A program made the position numbers and the translations under genes. A stretch of 64,000 nucleotides of DNA, from the NCBI GenBank assembly GCA_933228675.1, contig OW121743.1, forward strand, positions 108,619,468 through 108,683,467, written 5' to 3'. Positions 24,566 through 34,737 of the stretch are shown here, one piece after another. The first letter of the stretch is position 1; each line of letters opens with the position of its first letter. The notes under the pieces were generated by a model. The model had not been told where the DNA came from. It made no database searches and worked only from the letters and a program-made list of their open reading frames with translations. This stretch comes from Stomorhina lunata. Taxonomy: Eukaryota; Arthropoda; Insecta; Diptera; Rhiniidae.

Positions 24566-25229
24566 CAGTACGAGCTCGATTTGTGCAACTGAAAAGAAAT
24601 CGACCACTAAAAATATATAAAAACTTACCACTCTTTAACTCAAATTTATTAGATTTTATTTTGAAACGTAAAAAAATAACTTTTAACGAAAAATGAAGCC
24701 AAAAATTGAATAAGCTTGAACCTTTATTTCTCGGGTCAACATTTGGATTTTTACTTTTAATGGTAAAATCACGGTTTTTATAAATTTTGTAGCAAAATTA
24801 ATTGTTTTATACCAAGATTAAGTTATTTGTAAAAAATAGATTTTAGCGCTATACAACAATGTTTTGTCCAGTTTTAAACCTTAAATTTTTAAATAAAAAA
24901 TTTAATCTTAGTATATAAGAATTACTTTTACGTATTGTTATTGAAAGCCGCTACTGAATTCTTAAAATTTCATAATTTCGTATAAATATTAAAAAAAAAA
25001 TTGACCTTTGACTCCTGAGATGAAAGGCTCAATTTTTTCCACGTGTGGAAGGAAAACATTCTGTAAAAATAAAATAAAAATTCCTTAAAATTTTTTAAAA
25101 TACCAAAAGTTGCACTTATCAGGGCTTGCTTTTTAAAAAAAGTTGCACTTATGTAATTTAACAAAATTGCGTGTTGTTGTAATCGGGGTGTTGCAATTAT
25201 CGGTGGTTGCGCAAATCGAGCTTGTACTG
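24566..25229. mobile_element. pogo/Tigger-like MITE, 664 bp
   Basis: The left end CAGTACGAGCTCGATTTG and the right end (reverse complement CAGTACAAGCTCGATTTG) match at 17 of 18 positions, and the match continues for several more bases. The element is flanked by TA on both sides (24564-24565, 25230-25231). CAGT ends with a CTCGATTT word and TA target duplication fit the pogo/Tigger branch of the Tc1/mariner superfamily. Subterminal repeats are visible: AAGTTGCACTTAT twice (about 25107 and 25140) and GTTGCGCAAATCG-like words near the right end. No transposase frame survives, so it is non-autonomous. Confidence 0.7.
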
Positions 25230-25231
25230 TA

Positions 25232-26274
25232 TTTAATTTGCATTAATAAAATTTTGTATGAACTTATGTATAAAAGTAAGCCAGACCCCATGTTGGTGTA
25301 GGATATAAAATTGCAAATATTCGAGATATAAAGAATCACGAATCATACGATATAAAAATATTTGTAAACGACAAAGGGTCAAAATATCTTTTAAAAGATT
25401 GTCCAATTTTGGGCCATTAAAGAGTTTAAACTTAAAAACGTAATTACAAACACAATTTAAAAATTTGCGTAATTTAATTTTTTATTGTGAAGTTCAATTT
25501 TTCCGGTTAAAATAATAATTTTTTTATTTATTCTTCTGTCCTCACCAATTTGGGACCAATTATACGAATGTTTAAATGCTCAGTTGTCTCTGGTTTGTCG
25601 GCAGAAGGGCATCTTTAATGAATCCCCACAAAAAATAGTTTACCGCAGCTTCTTTGAGAAAAATTGACATGACTATTTTTGCTAATAAAACGGCCATCAA
25701 ATATTTGACGCAAATTAATCGATTGTGACTGAAATGAGTGCCATGTTGCATCAACATATAAAAAACAAACATCGTTCATTTTAATACCTCGAAGAGAACG
25801 AACAATTGACTGTAATGCATCCGCTTAAAAATTAAAAAAAAAATTGTCATAAAAAAAGGAGTTCAACACGGAAAATTTTTTACTGTTTACTAAAATATTA
25901 ATATTTTTAATTGTTTTTGATTTTCCTGGCGAGTATTTGATTTTTTGGAAATAAGAACACTTTGAATGTCTGCATTTGAAAGATATGATAAAAACTAGTA
26001 CAATTTGATGTTATGGAGTTACCATAATACCAATTTTATTAAACGTTAACATAATAAAGAATACATAAAGTACAATTTTTCTTGTCTGTCTTGTCAACTG
26101 CAATATAATAATAAGGCCCTGTTTCTGAATCAGCAAAACTTCTCAGAAATCTTGGAGAAAATCTTGATTTTCTTAAATGACTTTTAAGCTTGTAATTGGA
26201 CAAAAGCGAATATATTTCTAATTTCTTCGTAGATTAGAAGTTGAAACTAAGTCCTTAGCAAGTCTCTTTAGAAT
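25232..26274. other. AT-rich DNA, no gene seen
   Basis: The minus open frame at 25572-25772 is short and unrecognised. Slightly higher GC near 25540-25800 does not resolve into a gene. Confidence 0.4.
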
Positions 26275-26397
26275 AAAGATGTTGCATTTCCATACTTTGA
26301 TTTGCCGTATGGTCCCTTCGATAAGTCCCATAAAAATGAGGCTATACAGCTTTTACTATAATTCGAAAACAACTAATGGAGACGGCTAAAATAAGTT
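26275..26397 (+). repeat. Dispersed repeat R1, copy 2
   Basis: Direct-orientation partner of 3236-3365, about 23 kb away. Both run from an AAGATGTTGCA word through CCGTATGGTC and AAGTCCCA to AACTAATGGAGACG. Confidence 0.65.
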
Positions 26398-26428
26398 GAA
26401 GAGCTAAATTTGCTGAGTTATTTATTTT

Positions 26429-26490
26429 AAAACATATAAAAATCTTCAAAATAATAATTAAAACATATAAAAATCTTCAAAATAATGATA
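26429..26490. repeat. 31-bp tandem duplication
   Basis: The phrase AAAACATATAAAAATCTTC starts at 26429 and again at 26460, and the two units are essentially identical. This is a young duplication. Confidence 0.9.
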
Positions 26491-27229
26491 GCTTTTAAAG
26501 GTTTTATGTTAAAAATATTGACGAATTATTGACATTTTCGATTGTACGGATTAAAGCTTTACCACTGTAAATCTAACTGCTAAAAAAAATCCAAAAGAAA
26601 TTAAGGGATTAAAAGAATCTATTCAACATTTTTCACATTTAAATTCCCTCAACAACATTTTCTAAAATGCACAAACGACAAACGACTAGAGTAGAACGAG
26701 CCACTTCACAATTGCAGTAATTTTGCTTAAATTGTGAAATTTTTAAATTCCATGTTGTAACATGTTGCATTTGGGGTGGCTTTAAAGCTTTTTCTTTCTT
26801 TCTTCTTCTACAATAAAATAAAAAAATAAAACACGTGTAATTGTACAACATTCCGAAGTAATACGCAAGCGTTAGAAAAATGTAAATAGAACAAGTTTTA
26901 AGATGGAAGTAATTAGAAGCACCTAAAATGTGCAAAATAAAACAAAAGATGAAGTCGACGAGAACAAGAACAAAAAAACAACATAAATCAAGTCTTTGTT
27001 GTATATAAAATTGTAATAAAAAAAGATGAAAACATAAATTTTGCAGAGCGCAACCGAAACATCGAACCTCTTTGGTAGCAAAGAAAAGTATCTTAAAGAT
27101 GTATTTTATTTTTACAAACACAAAACATACAACAAATTCTGCACAAGTTAAGAAATAAGTTGTAAACAAACTTTATTCAAAGTTGTGTGAACAAACAGGC
27201 ATTCAAACAGGTTACAATTATGTTGGATA
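26491..27229. other. No credible gene; contains a 176-codon open frame
   Basis: A minus-strand open frame (27169-26639) is the longest non-repeat frame in the window. Its product is dominated by Phe, Leu, Ile, Cys and Tyr with no family resemblance, and no signal of codon selection is evident. I treat it as chance or, at best, unknown. Confidence 0.35.
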
Positions 27230-27380
27230 AAGCCGATACACAACAAATACGAAAGATTAAACATATGTTAGATTCAAAAGATACACTGTTTTGAAAAAAA
27301 GTATCTTATAGATTCATATAAAATCAAACCTGAATATCTAGATTTATACAATGAGAAATCCAATACAAAATTAATCCAAA

Positions 27381-27451
<71 letters not shown>

Positions 27452-28130
27452 GATACTTTAGTTAGTTTATACTAAAAAAAATGATTATTGAAAAGTATCT
27501 AAATAAATGCATTAAACATCAAACCTAACACAACTTATTGCAAGCGAAGTGAAACCAAATCATTAGAGTAAGCATTAGCCGAATGTTGCAGATACATTTG
27601 TTTTGAAACAACAGCAAACGCAACAAAAAATAATACAAAATACTTCAACAGGAGTAGAATACAAAATATACTTTTCATACAAAAGTATCTCAAGATAAAA
27701 ATTATACCAAACATTTTGATTTTTAATCCAACATACTCAGTTTGTAAATTATGCCCAACCAAAACATTTGAAAAAGATTAAAGTATTAACCAAATGTTGT
27801 AGATACATTAGGTTTGAGACAACAGATACTTTTTGAACATGTATCTAACAGATGCATTTCATATCAAACCCTTTTTATATAAGGTTGTAAACCAACATAC
27901 AACATTTAAATTAAACAGAATAATACTACCAAACTTATATAAAATTTATAAGCAACCACCAAACTCCAACATGTTTTTATCGAACTCAAAAATGCGATTT
28001 CGAATCTTTTTTAAAAAGGGGAAAGTAAAAATTCGAATATGTTTGATAACATATGTTTGATAACAAACCTACAACATGTTTCCAACCAATATATCTAATA
28101 GATTTTTATCATTTTCCTTAAAATTATACC
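27230..28130. repeat. Degenerate repeats of ATGTTG(T/C)AGATACATT and ATCAAACC words
   Basis: Recurring words include GATACATTTGTTTTGA / GATACATTAGGTTTGA (near 27589 and 27802), AGTATCTNA(A/C)NAATGCATT-like phrases (27494 and 27839) and AACATCAAACC / ATATCAAACC. The spacing is irregular (about 200-350 bp). It appears to be an eroded tandem array interrupted by the (AT)33 tract. Confidence 0.5.
27383..27448. repeat. (AT)33 microsatellite
   Basis: An uninterrupted 66-bp AT dinucleotide run. A perfect run of this length is expected to be highly length-polymorphic. Confidence 0.95.
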
Positions 28131-29462
28131 CATAAAGTTTGAAGGTCATTTAAAAAGATACCCATGGAAAAAATTTGTTAAATTTCAAATAATCCTCAAA
28201 CACTTGTACGAAAATAAAGGCAGACTATTTTGAAAATACAATATGTGTGTACCATAAATAAGTACGTCTAACTTCGAACAAGAATTTGTTGGGCAAAAAA
28301 AAAAACGATATTTTCAATTCAAAAACGCCTACAACTCTCAACTTGTTCTTGGGAGTACGAGAAGTAAAACACCACAGACCCAAGCAGTACTAAACAGAAT
28401 GACATCGAAAAATCCCAAAATAAAAGCAAAACATATGTTAGACAAATTTTCCGTTTCTAACTAAAATTTTAGGCTTCTCTAACTCTAACAGTTGTAAAAA
28501 CAATAACAAACTACAGAAAATTTATGCAATTGTTTTTCAGATCTTTTTCTACGGGAATAAAGCCAAATAAGGCGGTTTTCTATACCTGTTTTCTTCAAAT
28601 TCATCATCACAAAATTTTGGGTTTGACACAAGCAAAATATAAAACTAAACATGGTCTGAAGTTGGAAAAAACCGAGACTACCTGCTGGTTTTGATATCAG
28701 AAACCTTTGCTTAGAGCGCAGGATTTACCAGTAAAATGAACCTCATTAAGCCGTATTTGTTTTATTATAATGTGATCTATTGACAGCCAAATTCAAAGAA
28801 TTTTTATCTGTTAGTCTTTTTTACGTAAATACTTAGTTTTTTTCGAATATATTTTTTAATTTTGCAATTTTGTATTGTTTACACTATCGCAAATTTATGT
28901 AATAGCATTTTAAGTAGGATTTTAACAGGAAATTTATTTTAGTTTTTCCTTAATTATCCAGAAACAATAATATCTTTAATAATGTTTATGTTTAGGAAAA
29001 GGTTTTCTTTGATACATAAAGGCACACTGATTTGAAGTCCTGTCATCACATTTGTACTCGTATAAATAGTTTTTAATCTGAAGAAAAATTATTTTTGTTT
29101 ATATAAACAGTTGATTTATATTAGAAATGTTTTTGTAATGTAAAATAGGTTTTTCGTGTTCAATTTATTTACAAATTGTAGAAGTACGTTTGATTTTCTG
29201 GGAAAAAGGGTGAAAAGTTTTAATCCTTAAATACTGTCCAAAACAGGTAAATACTCCTCGTAAATTCACATGAAATTCTATTTTTGAAATTTAAATAAAA
29301 CTTATTCATTTTAAGATACAATTTAAAACATGTTTTGCCCTAGGACCTTTCACTCATTAGCTATTAACTGAGGTAATTTTTTCGTTAATAGTGTTCTATA
29401 AATGTTCTAAATTTGGAGGCATATTTATCATCTTTATAATATTTGTTTTTTAAAAAATCATA
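28131..29462. other. AT-rich DNA, no gene seen
   Basis: No gene or element end is recognised. A slightly more GC-balanced patch lies at 28540-28760. Confidence 0.4.
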
Positions 29463-30215
29463 AAAAACAAGTAAAAAAGAGCTATGGATACCTCTCACCA
29501 CTAAGATCAAAGATGTTCTTTTTCGTGCATAAAGACAAATAATTCCTAAATTTTGTCCTAAAAAAAACATTTTCTTAAGACTCATATTTTTAAGCTGTTT
29601 CCCTCATTTTGACTTATATGAGGCCTAGGGTCAAATGTGGACCGATCATCCTGAAATTTATGTGTGCAAAAATAAACTTAAAATTGTCATTATCTTATGA
29701 TTTATGAGCGTTTTAGTGATATTTGTATCATTTAGTGCGTTTCTAAAGAAGAGTTTGTATGGGAGCTATGGTCAAATGTGGACCGATTTCAATGAAATTT
29801 GGTACAGTGATTTAAGCTTACTGCTTATGTAAACTTAAATTACTGTACCAAATTTTGCTTTAAATTTCATGAAAAAAAATTGATATTTCTTGCCAAAATA
29901 TCAATTCCGGGAAGTGAGACCTATAGGCGGTACCATAAATAATATACCGATTTTAACGAATTTTAATAGCCATGGTCCCACTATCAAAAAAAATGATCTG
30001 TGCTAAATTTCAACAAATTATTTTTGGAATTGCGACCTGTACTTTGGTTATATGGTTTACATGGGGTCCAGCCAGACAGACGGACGGAATGACATCGCTA
30101 AATCGAATCAGAAATAATTCTAAGCCTATTGGTATTCTAAAAGGTGGTTCTAAATCAAATATTTCTATGCGTTACATACAGCAGCACAAACTTATAATAC
30201 CCTTTCCACCTATAG
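29463..30215 (-). mobile_element. INE-1/DINE-1-like (mini-me) element, copy A
   Basis: Read on the minus strand it runs from the 5' block (GGTATTATAAGTTTGTGC, a GTAACGCATAGAAATATTT-like word, AGTATACCAAT, then the GTC core: GTCCGTCTGTCTGGCTGG) to the 3' terminus, which appears on the plus strand as AAAACAAGTAAAAAAG. The extreme 5' hairpin is cut at about 30215. These are non-autonomous Helentron/Helitron-group repeats of flies. An extra inverted segment lies at 29795-29855. The open frame 29972-30289 is a shadow of the element. Confidence 0.8.
29795..29855. repeat. Inverted duplication inside INE-1 copy A
   Basis: AAATTTGGTACAGTGATTTA and its complement TAAATTACTGTACCAAATTT flank a 17-base centre that is itself inverted relative to copy B. 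Other copies in the window carry this segment only once. This is the signature of a template-switch event. Confidence 0.8.
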
Positions 30216-30559
30216 TTTTTTGCTTATGTCCTTCCGACGACTCGCTATCGCCTAAGGAAATTTTTTGGTTCATAATACTTATTTTATAATTTTTCAAATA
30301 TATATAACAAAAGTTACAAACCATTAGAAATTTTAAATTGTTGTCCCATTAAATTTTAAGATTTATTTTGCAAAAATAGCTCTTAACTTAGAACAACTAT
30401 TTAAATTTACCCAAAAACAGAGGAGACGGCTGATAAAGTGTTTATCAAAGAATCGCTTTATTTTAAAGTATCATTTCTGACACTCTAAGATCTTAATTTA
30501 CAGAATTGAGGATATTATTTGATCGATTTGAACTAATTTTATTGTATTTTTTTCTTGGG

Positions 30560-31600
30560 CCATCTCTTGGTGGATGACCCCTATTCTTGCAAAGCATGAA
30601 TGTTATAGCGAGGAGCATATGAGCAGTGTTTGTGGACATTTGATTTGAATTTCCTTATTTTGTTTATGGGATTGAAGACTTTTATAGGAAGATTATTCCA
30701 TGTACGAACAGTACGGCTAAAAAACGAATTTTTTCTGTAATTCATTGTGCTATCAACTTTCCAGTTGACTACGAATAGATGAGCTCTAGGTGTAATTCTT
30801 AAAGAAGTACGGTTTTGAGGGACGAGACTCTGATATCTTCAAAACACATCTAATTGTAGTAACGAACACATGTAGTAGTAACCCTACATTGCGAAGATGC
30901 TCTAGTGAGTCAATAGAGCACCTTCACTTTTTCCTGTCCGAAGCCGACTAGCTCCAAAATAGTCATAGAAGCACCGGCCCATATATGAGAATTGTATTTG
31001 ATTTTCGGTCGGATATAAGTAGTAAAATAGTACAAGATCAGATGGAGCAAAATATTTGTACAGCTCTTAAAAAAAACGAGCCACATGAATACTTCTTGCG
31101 TCACTTCAAAAATGTCTATGGTCCGTCTAACATCATTCTGAATTCTCATGTCCAGAACATCAAGATCTTTTGATTCCTCAATATTTTTACTACCCATTAA
31201 CACAAATGAACGCTGTGTGTTAACAAACAACATTGAGTATTCCGGGCATTAAAATCGACCCTATTCGCATGACCCCATTAAGAGATTGTATTAAGATCCC
31301 GGTTTAACGTTTCATTCATATGGCCCCAATCACCAAAAGGCTTGGTCTATAATTGAATAAATATGAATGACAAATGTTGCTTTCATCTGCAAAAGAGTAG
31401 ATAGGGATAAAAGTTTGACAGGTCATTCAGAAAAATAAGAAACAGAGTAGGAGAATGAACAGATCTTTGCGGTATCCCTGAATAAATTTTGAACTAGTTT
31501 GATGATATCTATTACCGTACCCGTATAGTGTGATCCCCGACGAAGCGATATAAATCGAGAGAAGTGATTTTCGACACCAAAAGCAATAAGTTTTGATATT
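30560..31600 (-). pseudogene. Non-LTR (CR1/Jockey-type LINE) retrotransposon remnant, ORF2 3' part
   Basis: Several minus-strand frames give recognisable pieces of reverse transcriptase and its C-terminal tail, in order. At about 31479-31411 lies the palm block GIPQRSVHSPTLFLIFLND. In a shifted frame at 31399-31376 lies YSFADESN, the position of the catalytic [FY]ADD box, with the second Asp changed to Glu. At 31233-30910 an open stretch contains YIRPKIKYNSHIWAGAS. After further shifts, 30838-30581 has SLVPQNRTSLR and FFSRTVRTWNNLP, ending at TAG (30583-30581). The 3' tail GATGGCCCAAGAAAAAAA follows. The several frameshifts, in-frame stops and loss of everything upstream of the palm mean it is a dead, 5'-truncated copy. 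CR1 versus Jockey was not resolved. Confidence 0.88.
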
Positions 31601-31837
31601 ATTTTATATATTTATGTATTAAGTTAAATATAAAATTTTCTTAAAAACAGTTAATTGTTGTGAATAGTTTGATGATTTCAAAACTATATAATCGGCCATA
31701 TCTATAAAAGCGAACCTGATTAAAAAAAGTATTATTCGTTGCACTATGGATAAGTTTTGTCTAAACTTATAAATGCATATTCATTTAGAACACTTTTTAT
31801 TCTAATTTTTGTCAGAAACAATGATAGATTTCAGAGG
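31601..31837. other. Flank of the LINE remnant, nothing seen
   Basis: AT-rich with no recognisable element sequence. A 5' continuation of the LINE is not detectable. Confidence 0.35.
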
Positions 31838-31839
31838 TA

Positions 31840-31990
31840 GGTCTTTCAATCATTTCCCTACGTATGTTTCGATGGTTGTATAGGTCGATGATGATTCATA
31901 ATTCTAGACAAATCAGAAACCACACATTATATATCATGTATGTATGTACAAGACAGAATAAATACGAATTATGTTGTTTTGCAAAATATC
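31840..31990 (+). repeat. Diverged copy of the 35.87-36.0 kb segment
   Basis: Shared ordered words with 35870-36000 include C(C/T)CTACG, TCGATG, ATTCTAGACA, CAAGACA(A/G)AATAAAT and GAATTAT. It is a third, older copy of the family that also occurs at 38514-38869. Confidence 0.5.
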
Positions 31991-32879
31991 TATAAAAAGC
32001 GAATTTTTTAATTACTTCCTAATTTTTTGTTGTTGTTGCTATTTTAGTAAAATTTTGGGACATCAAACATTTAAACAAGAATTTATCTTTAATTATAATA
32101 AATCAAAAGTATCCCTTTTAGGAAGACATCACAAATGAAAATTCTAATTAAAATTTTTATAATATTCTCATGGTAAAATTGATTTGAAAATTTTTAAACA
32201 TTTCGCTACGCCTGAAAATGTAATTGCCAAAAATATAAAAAATCACCAAAATTAAAGAATTAACTACTACCTAAAGAAAATTGAGATGACTGAAAAATCA
32301 TTTATCACTTAAAATAAAAAAAGGATTTATTAAATAATACCATTTATTTGTTCTATTCTCCGCCTGATAAAAAACACATAATGATGACATGATTAGCTTA
32401 ATTTCCTAAAAAAGCGGCGTTAATTAGTCACAAACACAAATAACTTCCTACAGAAATTTCCTGTTTCAATGCGATTCCTAAAAAAATTGCTTTCTCTAGG
32501 AAAATATAATTTTTTATCACATTTGCAGCAGAACAAATTGATTAGTTAAGTTTCACAAAACGTTGCTAACAAATGTTCTACTGAGATACAAACAAAAATA
32601 AGATTTGCAAAATATATTGGTAGTCAAAATAACTGACGAAGACTTCAGCAGCATAAATACCCTTCAAATTTGTCGAAATATGCGCTGTGACAAATTTAAA
32701 TTAGACTTTTAATAATGTGAAATGTATAGAAAGAAACTGTTTGGGTTAAATTGTAGCTAATATTTTATAAGATTAATATTCAACAGCAAAAATGTTTGGG
32801 GAAAGATGTCGAAAAAATCATTTAAAGAGATATTTCCACATTTTTTGTTCAGTTTTTTTTTCGGGTATATCTGAAAGTC
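31991..32879. other. AT-rich DNA, no gene seen
   Basis: Nothing was recognised. Confidence 0.4.
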
Positions 32880-33260
32880 TAAAATATAGCACGCTTGCCA
32901 TCATCATCCGTAACAAATGTAAACGGTTTAGAGTTAGAAACGTACGGCATACGCACCAAGATTTAAACGAATGTTCTGATATGTGTAACGAATTTTATAT
33001 GTACGTGTGTAGCCTTCAATTGAACATTCAAACTGACTGCTTGAATTTACTTTCATAGAATCGTAGTTCATATGTTCATAAAATGAATGTTCAGATGCCG
33101 GTTTTGGGGCTGTTTGACTGACATAACAACAAATCAAGATTTTTGCTGTTACACAAACAGCTAGTGTAAACTGTGATTTGAACTTGTGTTCTGTGTATGT
33201 TGTCTAGTGTTAGAAGCAACATTTTTGTGATATGTGGTGATGCAGGCGATTTAAATTGAT
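32880..33260. other. GC-richer unexplained block
   Basis: Base composition is markedly more balanced than the surroundings, with CG-containing words (AACGTACGGCATACGCACC near 32939). Short open frames exist on both strands (32792-33058 plus; 33137-32934 minus) but neither product is recognisable. It could be a regulatory element, a lost gene fragment or an unknown mobile element. Confidence 0.3.
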
Positions 33261-33696
33261 TTTAAGGTGTTTAAAAACATAAACCTTAGGAAATTTTTAT
33301 AAAAATTTAAATGGGAGGATAAAAGTCATCAATTGATGTATTAAATACTAAAGTATGTATTACTGTTTTATATATTCAAATTACCCAATTTACTTTTTTA
33401 ACCTACACCATCATAGACAGTTATACTGTGTTTGTACTAATACTTGTAGCACATACAAAAGTCAGACTAGAATAAGCAAAAGCTTATTTGTAGAAGTTCG
33501 CACCAAAACGTAATAATTTTATTTTCTTAATAAATTTGGGTTATATTGCTCTATATACTAGTCTTTATAGTGGCATTAAGTGAAATCGCAAAAACCTCTA
33601 ATCTTTATAAAAAAGGCTTCAAAAACCAACGATCGCAGCAAAATGTAACAATTTTTATAAAGAAGAATTTTTACCAAGTATTTTCACTTAACAGTT
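33261..33696. other. AT-rich DNA, no gene seen
   Basis: Nothing recognised. An open frame here runs into the TA tail of the SINE and is spurious. Confidence 0.4.
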
Positions 33697-33702
33697 CATT
33701 TC

Positions 33703-33705
<3 letters not shown>

Positions 33706-33769
<64 letters not shown>
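33706..33769. repeat. (TA)n tract forming the SINE 3' tail
   Basis: About 32 uninterrupted TA units between the left target duplication and the SINE body (AATTCCCCGGTAACATTTC on the plus strand). The microsatellite is thus explained by the SINE rather than being independent. Confidence 0.9.
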
Positions 33770-33772
<3 letters not shown>

Positions 33773-34069
33773 CCCCGGTAACATTTCAATTGGAACAAGG
33801 GGTACTTCTCTCAGACAATGAGCTGCATCCGATTCTATTTTTAGACTCATTGAAAGGGACCTACGTTTTAAAGCCGGCTCCGAACGGCAAATGCATTAGT
33901 TAGAGAAGTTTTACATATCCTAATACTCAATAACCAGTGGCTAGCTGAGTTATGAGGTAAACCGTCGCTTTTTTGAAAATTTATTTTTTCAAGTGAGTCT
34001 GGCCAGGGATCGAACTTGGGCCTCTGGTATGCTAGGCGGATGACTAACCTGCTATACCACGGCGGTTCA
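33709..34069 (-). mobile_element. tRNA-derived SINE with TA-repeat tail
   Basis: On the minus strand the head has a pol III A box TGGTATAGCAGG (34059-34048) and a B box GTTCGATCC (34015-34007) in a tRNA-like context. It is followed by a unique body of about 230 bp and a 3' tail of about 30 TA units (ending near 33709 on the plus strand). A 12-bp target-site duplication, CATTTCTATTAT, flanks the unit (33697-33708 and 34070-34081). The clean duplication indicates retrotransposition. The TA tail suggests mobilisation by a LINE that does not use poly(A). The SINE is internally well preserved, so the insertion is probably recent. Confidence 0.88.
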
Positions 34070-34081
34070 CATTTCTATTAT

Positions 34082-34489
34082 CTTTGTTTATTAATTTTTG
34101 TCTTATACGCAAAAAAAATATTTCTTACATAAAGTATAAAAACCCTATACTAAAAAAAATTAATTTCGATCGTTTCAAAACGTAACTTTTTAAATCGATA
34201 GCACAAAAACATTACTTTTTTTTTTTTTGAATCTTCTTGGGCCATCGTCTTATGACTTTTCTAACTAAATATTCCCATAAATAGAATATGACCTTTTTAA
34301 ATAACTTAAATAAAATGTTTTTTTAATTTACTCAAAATGATTTTTTATGAAATTATTATGTTTTGGTACGAACGTCTGCATGTATCGGCTTAGATTCATT
34401 ATCGATGTCAATGGAATATTATTTTATAATAAATATGAAACAAAAAATCGATACTTTTCAATATAAAATTTGTTTAATTTTTTAATAGA
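34082..34489. other. AT-rich DNA with possible LINE 3' end scrap
   Basis: At 34216-34250 the minus strand reads CGATGGCCCAAGAAGATTC followed by 13 or more A. The word GATGGCCCAAGAA equals the 3' end of the LINE at 30.56 kb. It may be a very short 5'-truncated insertion in minus orientation. Otherwise nothing is seen. Confidence 0.4.
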
Positions 34490-34735
34490 AAATTTGTATA
34501 TAAAAAAATCTTTTATAGAAATTTTTCATAGAAAATTTTTCGATAAAAAAATCTTTAATAATATTTTAAAAAGTCAATATTCTTATAAAAAAGAATATTG
34601 ACTTTTTCCATAGAAAATTTTTCTATTCACTTTTCGATAAAAAGTCTTTTAATATAAATTTTTTATAGAAAATTTTTCTGTAAAATCAATTTTTATAAAA
34701 TTTTAAGAAGTAAAGGTTTTTCCATCAAAATTATT
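34490..34735 (+). repeat. Decayed units of the TATAGAAAATTTT minisatellite
   Basis: Irregular repeats of ATAGAAAATTTTT with CGATAAAAA spacers resemble the arrays at 37.8-41.4 and 44.9-46.1 kb. A perfect 17-bp inverted repeat (34568-34584 / 34591-34607, AAAAAGTCAATATTCTT) lies within, with a 6-base loop. Confidence 0.6.
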
Positions 34736-34737
34736 AT

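Noticed and set aside
26639..27169. 176-codon minus-strand open frame
   Set aside because: The composition is that expected from AT-rich DNA (Phe, Leu, Ile, Tyr, Cys), no motif or family is recognisable and no splice or promoter context supports it.
29972..30289. 105-codon plus-strand open frame
   Set aside because: It is an antisense reading of an INE-1-like element.
33546..33770. 74-codon open frame ending in Ile-Tyr repeats
   Set aside because: The C-terminal half is the TA tail of the SINE; not a gene.
33990..34069. Functional tRNA gene on the minus strand
   Set aside because: Same reason: pol III boxes without a sound cloverleaf, and the unit has a SINE body, TA tail and target duplication.
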